The notes below the pieces were generated by a model that was not told where the DNA came from, did not search any database, and saw only the letters and a program-made list of their open reading frames with translations. A stretch of DNA of 64,000 nucleotides from Silene latifolia (Eukaryota; Streptophyta; Magnoliopsida; Caryophyllales; Caryophyllaceae), in assembly GCF_048544455.1 (NCBI RefSeq), contig NC_133526.1, forward strand, positions 7,518,001 through 7,582,000, written 5' to 3'. Numbering within the stretch: position 1 is the first letter of the stretch; each line of letters begins with the position of its first letter. The translations under genes were made by a program, and so were the position numbers. This document shows, in pieces, positions 34,843 to 47,702 of the stretch.

Positions 34843-37800
34843 ATGATGGCCACGGCTGCTGTCGTTGGGCTTAGTGCTGGCAAAAGGATGTTGACTTCTT
34901 CTTTCTGCTACTCAGATCTCACAGAAAAACTCTCTTATGCTACTGACCAACAACATCAAATCCCTTCTGCCAAAAGTGTGATTATCGCCAAGAAAACAAC
35001 GAGTTTTAATCCTGGTGGGGCCCGAGGATCGTCTCCTAAAGCCCTCAAAGAATGTATAGATGGACCAACAATTCAACATTCTGAACCATGGGTTCAGAGA
35101 TATCCCCCTTCTGAAGAGGATTCGTGGGAACCTGAATCTTCTATTGAGGCTCTTCTTTTGCTACAGAAATCAATGCTGGAAAAGCAGTTGGAGCTATCCT
35201 TGGACCACAGTGGCGTGACTGATAAGTTTAGGGAACGTACTAACAAAGAACTGAGGGTCACATCCTCTGGGATACCTGCCCGAGTACGAAGGATTAACTC
35301 CAAGAAGAAAACTCAGAGCAAAAATTCCATGAAACATAGTCATGAAAAACTTCCTACACCTACTGTAAGCCCTGAGCTTCTCCAGTCTCATATGGTAGGT
35401 TATGTGAGGGGTCTGACAACTAACGAATTGTTGACTCATGCTCAAGTTGTTAATTTGTCTCGAAAGATCAGAACCGGTCTTTCCTTGGAGGAGCATAGAT
35501 CAAGGTAAGTAAGTAACTTGTTTACTGAATGAGTTATTCATTTTGTTACTGCGGTATGATTTATTGCTGGGTAGTGTTTTCGCGTTCCTGTTTACTGAAT
35601 TTCTAAAGACTCTTAGTTTCTAGTGAGTTCTCTTTAACTTTATATTTGCGATTTTTTTTTAACTTGCCTTTATTCATTTTTTGTGTGCGTATTGCTTAGG
35701 CAGTGAAGTCATTGACTATTGTACTCCTGAGTCCTGACTTCCTGAGCCCTGATCTAGGCTCAAAACTCGTCAACGGCTGAAACTGCCCTTACAACAACAA
35801 CAACAACAACATCAGAGCCTTAATCCCAAAATGATTTGGGGTCGGCTGACATGAATCATCCTTTAGAACCGTGCATGGGTAAACGCACACCTCAAAATGC
35901 GAACAAAATAGAAAAACAAAAATGAAAAACAAAAGGGAGAGTGAATTTGAGCAAAAATAAAGACTCCGTGTTGCTTAACATCATTAATACTCCGTATTTG
36001 CTAAACTTTGTTGAATTTAAGCAAAATAAGCTATAATAAGCTCTAGAGAACATACTCAATGTCAAGATCAAGAAATGGATAAATTCCAGCCACTCTTGTT
36101 TTGAGTATCATAAAATGCACCTCGTGTCTCATTTTTGTGTTAGCTGTACTGCAGCTTTTCAATCTCCAGATGCTGGCTAATTTATCATTGAAGGATGTTC
36201 TTGTGAAAGTTTGTTCACTATGCATTTGCAGACTGAAAGAAAAAATAGGGTCTGAGCCTTCAGATGATCAACTTGCAATGTCCTTGAAGATGAACCGAGC
36301 TGAACTAAGGTCCAAACTGATTGAATGTACTCTAGCAAGAGAGAAGCTGGCTATGAGCAATGTTCGCTTGGTCATGTCGATTGCTCAAAGATATGAGAAC
36401 ATGGGTGCTGACATGGCAGACCTTGTCCAGGTGTTATTCTCTTTCAAGCTTTAGATTACATCTTCTAGCCTGTCTAGAATGTCTCCAAATATGCTTAAAA
36501 CTGATTTATTTCTGTACAGGGAGGACTCATTGGACTACTTCGTGGAATTGAGAAGTTTGATTCCGCCAAAGGATTCAAAATCTCCACTTATGTGTATTGG
36601 TGGATACGTCAAGTACGTTTAAAGCTGCTCTTAGTAGTTAGTACTTAGTACCTATGTTACTCCGACACCGTCACGTGTCGGCGTGTCTGAGTAACACAGG
36701 TTGAAACACACCACGCAGCCAGTATTAGTGTCGAAGACTCGAAGTACCACAGACTAGGGGTGTGATGAAATCATATCACTCTGGCTAACAATGTTCACCA
36801 TGTTTAAAACTTAGAATCTTGTATGATCTATTCATCAAAGCAAGCATGGATAAATAACTTGCAATGGGGATACGATGCACTCTGTATTATTACGTAGACT
36901 TAAATTAGCTTGAACGCCCTAAGCCCTTGAGCAACATAGTTTCTAATATAATTTGTTGCTCTCTTGCGTTTGCATGATAAAGTTGCCAAGACAGCATTTT
37001 TTCTTGCTGGCTTTGCACACTCAATGTTTTGAGGTTCTTTTTGCAGGGTGTTTCTAAAGCATTAGTGGAAAGTTCAAGAACGTTAAGGTTGCCAACCCAT
37101 CTACATGAAAGATTAAGTTTAATTCGCGGGGCAAAAAATAGGCTTGAGGAGAAAGGGATAACTCCTTCTATTGATGTGAGTTTTCTATACACTCTTGATT
37201 AATACTTTCATAATCTCGGAGACTGTGTGTTTATGTATTCCATATTTGTTCATCTCATTTGGAAGTTATGTTTATTCTTACGATATGACGTGTGGCGCAG
37301 AGTAAGCGTTAGACTGTTAGACTTACTAGTTACTACTAGATCTGTCAAAAGATGTCTCGAATCGACCCATCTTTTAGGATTATGAACTCATCAATCATGA
37401 CCCGTGGCTTGAAACAACCTTCATCCTAAATGACCTTCTAACTTAGGGTCAAGACTTGCCCTATACATGGCCCAATACGTGAATGAGATAGGTTAGTGGT
37501 TTTTCAAGTTAAGATTTATCGGTCATTAGTATGATTAAAATATTCTTAACTCATTTATAATACAAACTATGAAACACTACTGTATGTTAACAAATGTTTG
37601 ATTTAGACATCCGAAGATCAGAAATCTGGTTAAAATATCAAAAATACATGAATTTAAATACGAGTATAATTTATACTAAAAATAACTACAATCCTCTAGG
37701 TATAAGAGCATCCACTCCCAAGAGGATGATTTTATCCTCTTATTTTTTCTCTTTCCTTCTCTAATTTTGACACCTCAACTTCACTCATATTCCACTATCT

Positions 37801-40800
37801 CCATCCTCTTCATTTTAGTCTTCTTAAAAAAATTCCACATCAAAGAGGATCCTCTTACCTCTCCTCTCCCAAATGTTTTATACCCAAAAAATAATAAAGA
37901 AATAAATTATATGCCACATGCTAGATAATGGATGACTAGTGGACACAAGGGCCAAGATTGCATATCCTCTAAAAATAGAGGAAGTGTTCCTCCACTTCCT
38001 CCTTCTAAGAGGACATGTAACCATGGTTCCACATTGAAAAGGACATCTTCTTAGATGAGAGAGGGTGCTAAGAGGATAGTCCATCCTCTTCAATGTGGAT
38101 GCTCTAAAAGCCAAGTTTTTTAGAGGGATATGATTTGTCCTCTTAATTTTTAGTGGCGGGGTCCACTGCAATTTCTCTTCTCTTTTTTTCATTTCCTCTT
38201 TTCCATGACATAATCTTCTTGATTTCATTATTTTCCCGATGTTTCTAATTTTAGTATAAAGTAGATATAAAAAATATGAAGTATCGACTTCAAAATAAAT
38301 GCAAGCAAATATTAAAAAACCAGATATAAGTGACGGATCGTACTTACATGAACATATTTTTGTCTAGGCGATATAATTATTACTACATTTATATTTATGT
38401 CGAGTTTCGAAACTATCTAAATTTTCAAATTGTAGATATATTTTTATTTTATTCAAATTCTTGCATATTAAAACCCGTACAATTCTATCCGCATTAGCTT
38501 AATTTATAATAATATTATTATTATTATCGTAACCCGTGCATTATTTTACACGGGTTTAAAACTAGTAATATGTAAAGTTGACAAGTGGTTCAGTTATAAA
38601 AAAACAGTAATACGTAATTAATGACTAAGAAATGATATAAAACAATATTATGAAAATTTTTAACAAATATGTATTTCTCCTAGGAAATGGTAAATAAAAG
38701 GTCCAATAAAACTATACCCTGACCTGTATAGTAACCTGACATTCTCAACTCATTTGACATGTTTAATTTTTGTACCCTACTTTCAAGGGTCTGAGTGAAC
38801 AAACGATCCAAAAGCCAACGTAAACTAATGTGATGAGACACATAGAGTAGTTCTCATGTGAATAACTTGATGCATATAGTTTAAGGTTAATTGGTTTTTT
38901 TATCTTAATCTGTAAGAGCAAGATTTGATGCAAAGTGAAATGTCCTTTACAAGAATTATTCAGTTGCATCTCATTATTACAGTATCATGTGCTGACATGA
39001 ACTACTCTTTTCCAGAGGATAGCCGAAACCTTGAACATGTCTCATAAGAAAGTAAAGAACGCAACAGAGGTGAGCTTTTGTTTCTGGTATCATACTTCAA
39101 GATTTGCTCGCTTTGGAGACTTCATGTTGTGCTCATTGTTCATTTCCCACTGTAGGCGGTCAGATCGGTCTTGTCTCTTGACAGGGAACCGTTCCCCTCG
39201 CTCAATGGTGTTCCAGGAAAGACTTATCACAGTGTAAGTTTTTATAAACATTAACACAGTCTTAGTTCCCTGTTCTCTGCTCCCATAGGCCACAGTATGC
39301 CCAGTTGCCCACCCCTGTTCCTAAATGATTGAGAAACTTAACTGTTAACTTTATAGTTACTTTTGACTCGTGAGAAAAGGTCTGATCTTTTATAGTTTTA
39401 CTCGATGGTTTCTTACCCTGTTGTTTATAGTATGTTGCAGACAACCGTCTTGAGAATAACCCGTGGCATGGTGTAGATGAATTGACACTTAAGGTAAGTG
39501 ATATCAACTACAGCCTACACCGTTTAAATCAAGTACAGTCTATTTTTTATATCTTGCAGTTCGGTAGCATTTTCATGCATCTTATGAAAACGTTCAAAGA
39601 TAAAAAATCGGACTTTTGTTGTCATCTTAAACATCCGCTTATTCTCACTTGCAATTTATACTGCCATCAGGTCCTAAAAGTGATCTGTGGCTGTGACATA
39701 GCCATTCAATTGTGTAAGGCCAATTATCTTCAGAGAGCTTGATGACACGTCGGTTGTATGTAGGTAGTGAAAGGATTCTGTTTATGGAGCTCGGGTAAAA
39801 GGTAGACCTCAAATGACTGGATCTAACCGTTAGCTGGTCCAAATCTTGCTTGACCTGATATTGACCCGATTTGAAATTACAGCCAAGTTTATTCACATAA
39901 CCCACGCTAAAATCTTAACAAAGATTACCCAAAGTGACCCGATGCACACTTGAAGTGATGCAAATCAAACCAACCCATACCTGTTAATTATAATGCACAT
40001 GAATGACCTGATTCAAACTGCCCCGCAATTGACCCAAATGACCCGTTTTCTAGTCTTGTAACAGGTCGGGCAGGCTGTGAACAGTCTATTGCATCCTCTC
40101 ATGTCAGACACCATGGCTGGCTTTAATTGGTCAATTAACAGTAGTCAAATGTATCTTATCTTGATGCACCCGAGCCTTGAGTATGCCAGTCACGAGGTCC
40201 ATAATATCTACATTTGCCCTAAAATCTGTTGGTTTCCTTTCATATGGATCTCAGATCAAAGACCTCTTCTACATCAGGTCAACAGTAGAATGGAAGTAGA
40301 GAGTCTAGAGACTTACAGATTCTTAGACCATACTAAGTCTATAATGAATTACAGCAACATTACCCAAATAGCTTACGTGCTCCCGCAAATGTCGGGGCGG
40401 GCAAGGGGTTAGATGAATGTAGTTAGTGGCGGACGCATTATTTCCGACTTAGATGCGCATAAGTTGTTTTCAAGTTCTAACGCTGTTATAATCTCCTTCA
40501 TGGCCGTTAACTTTTTCCTCTATGCTTAAGCCTTGTGAACAATGACGGATTTAGGTTTTCAAAAAAAAAAAAAAAAAAAAAAATCATCACACTATCAAAA
40601 CAAAGCTATATATTATACTAATGTATGTATTTTTTTAAAATCACTAAGAGAAATTATATACTCCGTATTTTATAGAGAAGAAAATTGTGGAAAGTTTTAA
40701 TCTAGTTAATTCTTCAGACTTACCATCTCAATTAAAAAAATTTGATAATTGGTAACAATGAATTAAAAAGGCTCTCAAATTTTACTAGTAAATACATGAT

Positions 40801-41836
40801 GGCGGCTTCATGGCGCCATGGCGGCTTTAAGAAAAGAGGTTTAATTAAAATTTTATGGCTGGTAATAAATAAACTTGAAGTTCACATGAGTATAAATTAA
40901 CTGTTGTGGGAATGGTTACACAACAGACGTCCTTGCTGTTGGCGTGGCCATGTGGGTTCAGTCCCTTGTGCACGGAAAAGTGAAAACAAGTGAGAGGTAC
41001 ATGCCTCCCCCCTTAATGGAAAAAAAATCCGCCACATACGTTGTCTTCCCCCTCTATTAACATCCTAAAGAAGTTGTTTCTGGATGACCTTAATGCGATA
41101 ATTGCGCCTAGAATTGCATCAAATGATTGCTAATTTACAATTAAAAGAAGCAGAATGAGGCTAGTTAGTGAGCCATTTGTCTATTTCATTGTAATGCAAA
41201 ACCAAAGCATCATGATCGTGAAATAATCATCAAAAACATTGTTGATCAAATATCTGCTTTGATGGCGACCTGATGGCTTACTATATCTATGGAAAAATAC
41301 TTCCTTTTTAATATCTGACATATTACAGATAACATGTTTCTTATACTCTGCAGAATGAAGTAAGTGATCTTATTGACACGGCACTTAGGGAAAGGGAGAG
41401 AGATATCATACGTCTCTATTACGGCCTAGACGAAGACTCTCTCACATGGGAAGAAATTAGCAAAAGGTGAGCAATCTGGTTAGATAATTTGCTGAAACCG
41501 CGTTTTGTCATAATATAAAATAAGTCTGTAATTGCTAACCTTTCCTACTATTCCACTCAACATTAATTTCTTATTTGAGACGGTTTGGAGTTATAAGGGC
41601 ATATGGGTAACTAGGGTATAAGAATAAGACCGTCTCAGACCTGGTTTAGGACTTTATGTATCATCTTGTTCTGTATATTTTGCTATCGAGTTGACTGATT
41701 TACATGGCATAATTTGTACATGTTCAGGATGGGGTTATCGAGAGAAAGAGTAAGGCAGGTGGGACTTGTAGCGCTTGAGAAACTAAAGCTCGCAGCCAGA
41801 AAGAGTAGGATGGATGCCTTACTGGTAAAACACTAG
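34843..41836 (+). CDS. SIG1: plastid RNA polymerase sigma factor SIG1
   Basis: Nine coding exons joined by eye (34843-35504, 36232-36430, 36520-36612, 37047-37175, 39016-39069, 39156-39233, 39431-39493, 41354-41466, 41728-41836) keep frame with GT/AG borders. From the second ATG (34846) they encode 498 aa, close to Arabidopsis SIG1. The protein starts [16 protein letters not shown], an N-terminal plastid-targeting type. Sigma-70 region 2 includes [20 protein letters not shown] and [14 protein letters not shown]; region 3 has [13 protein letters not shown] and [13 protein letters not shown]; region 4 has [20 protein letters not shown]. It directs the bacterial-type plastid polymerase to -35/-10 promoters. 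A leader exon appears to end at 33875, with a leader intron to 34838. The introns hold MITEs and a SINE fragment. The ATG at 34843 is in frame but the second fits the family better. Confidence 0.95.
35790..35900 (-). mobile_element. Au-like SINE 3' portion in SIG1 intron 1
   Basis: On the minus strand CATGTCAGCCGACCCCAAAT and then TTTGGGATTAAGGCTCTGA lead into a (TTG)n tail, the hallmark of Au SINE 3' ends. The upstream half is not clearly complete, so it is probably 5'-truncated. Confidence 0.65.
37706..38104. mobile_element. PIF/Harbinger-type MITE in a SIG1 intron
   Basis: The ends GAGCATCCACTCCCAAGAGG and, inverted, GAGCATCCACATTGAAGAGG lie between TAA duplications (37703-37705, 38105-38107). 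The interior is rich in CATCCTCT/AGAGGAT. The GAGCATCCAC terminus matches the element at 60413. Confidence 0.85.
38530..38565 (+). mobile_element. Helitron-like 3' terminus in a SIG1 intron
   Basis: The hairpin AACCCGTGCA...TACACGGGTT is followed by TAAAACTAG and T. This is the plant Helitron 3' end layout. The 5' end was not identified; 38108-38530 is AT-rich and otherwise featureless. Confidence 0.5.
39494..41353 (+). other. long SIG1 intron without recognised gene content
   Basis: This 1.86 kb intron holds a region rich in TGACCCGA-like motifs (about 39790-40050), a poly(A) run (about 40560) and a stretch with a GGGTTCAGTCCC box-B-like motif (about 40968). No complete element could be bounded. 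Confidence 0.5.
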
Positions 41837-43433
41837 CTCTATACTAAGGATGCATAGTCCATTGTAGATCACATTCGCTGTATATATAATACTAAATCTT
41901 GAACAGGACACGACAGGACATTCATTTGCTTGAAACTTTACTGTAAATCACATTTAGAGGGCTGCATTTCAACCTGCCTTGTATTCTTACTGTATACCGT
42001 GCTAGAGATCACACTACTGTATTTTTTTTTCCAGAATAAATACCACTACTTGTAAGTTGTAATCAGTAGGTTTTTTTACATTTTTCTGTTTAATATTGGA
42101 AAATGTTATCGAAAATATGTAGTCTCTTATTGAATAGGTTTACTTTAAATTGAGACGGAAACTAATGGTGAGACAACGGAAATCAGCAAGAATCTTGAGA
42201 ATGTAGGAACAATAATTTTAAGAGCTTGGCTTGTAGCTGTCACCCCAACCACCTGCAAGATAAGTTTGGAGACAGTCCCTTGCGAAGAGCTTCTTTAAGA
42301 GCTAAAGCTTCGGCATGGAAGGGAGGGACGTAAGGCCAAGAAGCGAAGATTAGATTGATCAATAATAATTCCCAAGTCATTGAGAAGGACTCAACCCTCA
42401 ACCAGAAATAAACTTCCGATTTCAAGACGCAACACAATTTATAGACAAACCGTAATTTTGATGCAAAATCAGTCCTTAATTTACGCAGTTTATTTTCATG
42501 CAGAGTCCTCCCTTTCACAATCAGGCAATGTAATACTACAGATTTTTTTCAACATTGAAAAAACTATGAATTCTAGATTCATCCCACTTTCCCAAGTCCT
42601 AAGTTGTAGTTGACAACTCCACAATGGAGAAATATGGTTCGAATAGGTTATCTCATCATCAGTGGATTAAATTTAAGCATAATCAGTCTGCGAATGAATA
42701 TTATAAATGGTAGTAGATTTTATTAGAGGTTTTTTTACCAACATATTTAATTAGCAAAATTATTTTAAGTGTGGTAATTATCAGATTAAGATTAACTGAT
42801 TGTTAGATTTCTTTGTAAAATGATACTCCGTCCATCCCGGTCATTTGTTATCTTATTCCATTTTAGGGTGTTTCAGTCAATTGTAGTCATTTCTATTTTA
42901 ATAATGAACTTGATGAACAATTTTATCATTCACACAATCACATTCAAATTGTTACACTTGTTATTTAGTAATTGACTTCCTCCTCTTCTCTTGATCTTTG
43001 TGCCAAAACCTAAGGACAACAACTGACCGAGGCGGATTCCATGCCTAAACTTCTTGGCTCTTTAATTAAAATTTAATAGAAGACGGATTCCAGACTTCCA
43101 GTCAATTCATAATAAGTCTAATAAACTTATTCCGGAAAAGACGAGGGATGAAAAGAGCTCTCAATCTACTCCCAAAAAACCGGCACAGCTAAGAGTAAAT
43201 TTCTTACAATAAACTATAAAAGGTAGTTCTATCAGTGTAGGTTTGTTCCTGATCAACAGTAAGAAAAATCCGAGAGACCAAAAATGGACAAATTTCCTGA
43301 CTAAAAAAAGCATCCAGAAGTAAATGGGCATTTCTATCCAAAAACAGCACACCCCAAGTTTATTTTTGCACCAGCAGTGAAGGATATTAAGGGGAATTTT
43401 ACTTCACCTGTTTACAAACAAAGAATCATGGGT
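41837..43433. other. intergenic region between SIG1 and the Lys-rich protein gene
   Basis: The two genes converge here. A single Stowaway-like left end (ACTCCGTCCATCCCGG, about 42825) has no visible partner. No other feature was recognised. Confidence 0.5.
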
Positions 43434-46096
43434 CTACCTGACAGGTTGCTGGTTGTAATGATTCTTCTCTTTCTTTTTCGCAGCAGCAAGCCTTGCATTC
43501 CGTGCAGCGGCTTCCGAAGCAGCTGCCTTTGCTGCGCCGTCCATCTCTTTGCTTGATTTCTTCTTCTTTGAAGCAGCCAGCTTCTTTAGGCGGTCTTTCA
43601 CGTCAATTGAGGATGTATCCTCATCGGCCGGCTCTTTTCCAGCTGATGACTCGGTTTGATCAGGACCCACCTCAGAGCTGTTGGGCAGTTCTTGACTATC
43701 TTTGGCTTCTTTGGAAGTCTTGTCCTTCTTTTTCTTCTTCTTAGCATTTTTAGACTCAACCGGCATGCCGTCATTCTTATCTCCATTGTCGGTCGCTCGT
43801 ACTTTGTTTTGCTCTTCTGTTTTCTTCTCTTTTGCAGCACCTATAGAAAGTATTCAAGAGTTAATGGCACTCCATTGTATATTGAGCTTGAGTGGCACAA
43901 CATCGAAAACGGACAAAAGTAATTAACTGCTAACTACAGACAAGTGACGCGTCACTACAGTTGTGTATCGTGGATCTTACTCTATGATGTCCGGCTTGAC
44001 ACTTGGATCCGAGCGACCCTATATTAAATCCAAGCGGTTTTGTCGTAGGCATTTGCCCCCGATCCGACCCGAGGATCGAATTGATTATCATGAGTTTAAT
44101 TAGTCGATGAAAAAGGAAAAATACTATCTAGGCGAGTAAATAGATTAACGATACTTCATATTAGCAAAATTTTTGGAACTTCTTCGCAAAATAACCTGAT
44201 CAACAATGAACACTCCCAACCGCGTCACATCGGTTACTCGAAGTTGAATCCAAGAAACAGACTAGTATGGCGTTCAGTCCAAGTAAACGTGGTTCAATTA
44301 AGGTGTAAAGGAATGAATCTCACTTTACAACGCTTTGGAAGGTTTACAACTTAATTCTGAAAGGCATATGGCACACTGAGTCACTGACGCAGCAAGGGCC
44401 CAGGGCCGTAAAGCCTAAGGTGCAAGGCTAAGGAGCATGCCTCATGGACATGAGGAGCACCGTTTCTATAAAAAAAAAAAAATTTATTTCATAGTATTTA
44501 AGAAATTTGTGAAACAATACTATTTTGGGAGTTTAAATAGGGATAACACGTATGATAAGGACAAAGGGGAAAAGAGAAGACGAGAAGGAAAAATTATTAT
44601 AAAAAAACATGCATGGTAGTGCACCTCCCTAGACGCTAGATGTGGCACATACGGGTCAATTAGGAGTTTTGACTAATGCTCACTAAACCTTGCACCGGAA
44701 CATTCCCAAGGAACTCTTTTCTGACCTAAGATTTACAAGAGAGTAAGTAGTATATACCTTCACTGTTGTCATTTGATACTCCGAAATCAGCAAGAAGGGC
44801 TTCTAGTTCTGCAAGCTCCTTCTTCTTCCTTTCCTTCTTTGAGAGTTGTCTCTCGGGTTCTTTGGGTGGAGCAGGAGTTTCAGGAGCTTTCTTGAGAACT
44901 GGTTCAGGGCGTGCAGGAGGCTCAGTTTCATGCTCATGGTCTTCCTCAATCTCTTCATCTCCTAGGTCGAGCATATCATCTTCACTTTCACTCTCCTGAT
45001 ATTTTGAAGAGAAATAATCAGTTAATTACTTACCTTGCAGAGTAGTCAACTCCTAAGAGACTAGAATACACCTAAATAAAAAAAAGAGTCAGCATCTATC
45101 TATCGGCACTATGACCACATTTCTGCAAGCAACTTGAATAAGGGAATAAGGAAGGACAACGTGGTATCAAGAAATAATGGCACTAGAGACATTCCTCTCC
45201 TCAAGAGAACCGGCAAAACACTGAAAGAAAAGAGAAAAACTAGCTTAACAGGTACTGCTACAAGTCAACAATCATTCAGCCAACTGGAACGTGTCCTCAC
45301 ACTTTTAAACCGCAAAAGAAAAACAAGTTGAGTGTCATCCACAGTGAGATTTGCTACAAGTTTCAAAGCATCATAAGTTGACCTAGAATGCAAATTCCCA
45401 ATACCACAAATGAAGAGGAAGTAAGGAACCTGTAGTTCACAAAAGTTAACATTATCCCCCATCCATCACTTGGGACATTTCAATTAATTATCAACATCAC
45501 CATGCCAAGTTATCAACAACAACATCATCAGAGCCATAATCCCAAAATGATTTGGGGTCGGCTGACATAAATCATCCTTTAGAACCATGCCAAGTTATCC
45601 TCGTAAACAATAAAGATCAACTCATACATTCAAATAGTATATTTTCTCTCACACGGTAAAGTATACCAAAACAAGTCATCATCATAACATGATACTTGCA
45701 GCCTCAATTACCCTGTTACCAACACCAAAACATAATGAAATACGAGAAGTTGATAGATGAAATGAGAATGAAGTGGCAAAAGCAGACCTCAAGAGGGTGA
45801 GGAGGGTCTTTGGAAAGCTGAGAAGGAGTAGGAGCCCAGGCAGAAGAAAGCGGAACAGCGGTGGCATAATAATCATCATCATCATCCTCATCAACATCAC
45901 CCCAAGAAGTAGCCTTTAAAGGGGCAGGTTGCCAAAACACAGGAGGGTCAAGGTCCTTAGTTTTCGACAAAGAAACCTTGTTACTACTACCACTCTTCTT
46001 ATCTTTGTTCTTCTTTTTCTTAAGGGTATCTAATGCTGCAAATACATTCGAGTTGTTGATTGTAAAACCCCCTTCTTCTTTTCTTCCTCCTACCAT
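43434..46096 (-). CDS. conserved plant Lys-rich coiled-coil protein of unknown role
   Basis: Three exons (46096-45788, 44995-44758, 43840-43434) join in phase to encode 317 aa. The N-terminus is MVGGRKEEGGFTINNSNVFA followed by a KKKKNKDKK tract, then PPVFWQPAPLKATSWGDVD and an acidic run. The middle has an acidic ESESEDDMLDLGDEEIEED block and a basic coiled-coil segment (SKKERKKKELAELEALLADF). The C-terminus has DVKDRLKKLAASKKKKSSKE and ends KKKEKNHYNQQPVR. I recognise this layout as a conserved plant family without an established function. Charged, low-complexity composition suggests an RNA- or ribosome-associated or nuclear protein, but that is inference. A non-coding leader exon probably ends at 46263 (TCTTCG|GTACGT). 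Confidence 0.85.
45515..45583 (-). mobile_element. very short Au-like SINE insertion with 16 bp target duplication
   Basis: A 69 bp segment homologous to the SINE tail (AGCCGACCCCAAATCATTTT on the minus strand, then a TGATGATGTTG tail) is flanked by the exact 16 bp repeat ACCATGCCAAGTTATC (45499-45514 and 45584-45599). This identifies a genuine retroposition event of a 5'-truncated copy. It lies in intron 1 of the Lys-rich protein gene. Confidence 0.85.
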
Positions 46097-46594
46097 CTTT
46101 CGCTTTCGTTTCGACTTCTATTAACAATTCAATGCCAACTAAAGCTGATAATTTCGGCAAATTTAGATCTAAACAACCAAATTTAACTAAATCAATTATA
46201 TACCCAGAAATTTAAACAGCTAAAACAAATATGAATGAATGAAATTAAAAAGAAAAACGTACCGAAGATACGGAGGTCGGAGCGTGAAACGATCGCCGGC
46301 GAACGGTGAAGGGCGGATGGCGATAGTGAGGTTTGGCCGGAGTATAAAGTGGACAAGGTAAGGATAGAGATAGAGAGAGAAATGAGTAACGGGGGAGTTT
46401 GGAGTTTGGATGTGGAAACACAAGTGGGAGGCTAGGGTTGTGTTCTTTATTTGGGGAAATTTGATTATTCTCAATTTCTCATCACAATATCTCACACTCT
46501 AAATGTGCAAATATTTGGACTAATTTTGTTGTGTGCGTGTCGTGTTCGGATTGGTAACTATGGATTTCGATGAAGGAGTTTTTGGTTATTTTTT

Positions 46595-47417
46595 GGGTTT
46601 TTTTTTTCAAAAACTACCTTATATTTAGGAGTATTTATAAAAAAATTACCTTATATTATTTTTCTTGTTTTAGACCACTTTTGTTTTCTTTTTTTTTGGT
46701 CAAAAACTACTTATACTGAAAATATGGCGAAATTTGGTCGATTTAACGACATTAACCTATCTTACATTACTCTCTTAAGGGGTCGTTTGGTTACCCACTA
46801 AACAACACAGGAATTTAAATTTATGTGAATTGTAAAATTGGCCTATTGTTTGGTTACCCCAATTCATGTGAATTGGGAGTTCCCATGAATTCCAATTCCT
46901 CCATAATGGAGGAAGTGGCTTACCTAAGTCCCCCTAGGTAAGAGGAAATGATTACATTAATTGCACTTCCTACATGGCAACCAAACAATATTTTCTAATT
47001 CACATGAATCTAAAATCATGTGTTTTATGACTTCCTAGGCAATACGAATTCCTACATTCAACCAAACGACTCCTTAACATCAAACAACAATGATCAAGTA
47101 CTTTCAAAACACAATTTAACTTCAAATAAGCATAATTTATGTTTTCACATTTCAATAATAACTACGAACATCTCCTAAAGTTAGCCGTAATTACATCATG
47201 ACTTCCCAAAATAGGGTCTAAGTAAGTTTGAAACATAAAGGACTCATGCGAGATAGGTTAAAGCCAGGAAACTGACCAATTCCGCCTAGACTCTTAACAT
47301 AGGTAGTTATTGACCAAAAATAAAGAAATCAAAGGTAGTCGAAAACAAAAAAAATAATGTAAGGTAGTATTTTTACAAATACCCCTAAATATAAGGTAGT
47401 TTCTGACAAAAAACCTT
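46595..47417. mobile_element. MULE-like element with long TIRs
   Basis: Terminal segments of about 100 bp are inverted (left TTTCAAAAACTACCTTATAT, right ATATAAGGTAGTTTCTGAC). The 9 bp duplication TTATTTTTT (46586-46594 and 47418-47426) flanks the element, and the related uninterrupted sequence at about 47573 supports the empty site. No transposase is present. A separate MITE sits inside at 46778-47073. Confidence 0.75.
46778..47073. mobile_element. MITE with AGGGGTCGTTTGG ends, nested in the MULE-like element
   Basis: The left end is AGGGGTCGTTTGGTTACC and the right end is CAACCAAACGACTCC. TTA flanks both sides (46775-46777, 47074-47076), suggesting a PIF/Harbinger-type MITE. Its interior resembles sequence near 60-120 of this window (GGAGTTCCCATGAATT). 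Confidence 0.7.
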
Positions 47418-47702
47418 TTATTTTTTCATTTCTATTCATTCGTATTTCCAAGATTTACTTAATTATAAATGTATTGGGATAACAATTTTGGTGTCAGAAC
47501 GCTTAAAGACGCTTGTATTTGTTTTTCGGTAAGTGTTACTCCGTATATGTCATTATAGATAGATAGATGAATGAGTTTTTGGTTATTCTTCATTTCCAGT
47601 TCTTTGTATTTCTGAGATTTAGTTAATTATAAACGTATCGGGATAACTGTGTTTGGTGTAAGAACGCTCAAAGACGCTTGCATTTGTTTTTCGACACGTG
47701 AT
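47418..47702 (+). repeat. diverged tandem duplication upstream of the Lys-rich protein gene
   Basis: About 140 bp is present twice (around 47430-47556 and 47585-47702). Both copies carry AATTATAAA.GTAT.GGGATAAC and AAAGACGCTTG.ATTTGTTTTTCG. The duplication once extended left to 46570, where the first copy is interrupted by the MULE-like element. Confidence 0.7.

Noticed and set aside
40890-41030. Possible tRNA-derived SINE or tRNA gene (GGGTTCAGTCCC box-B-like motif)
   Set aside because: No cloverleaf, no convincing A box and no flanking duplication could be found.
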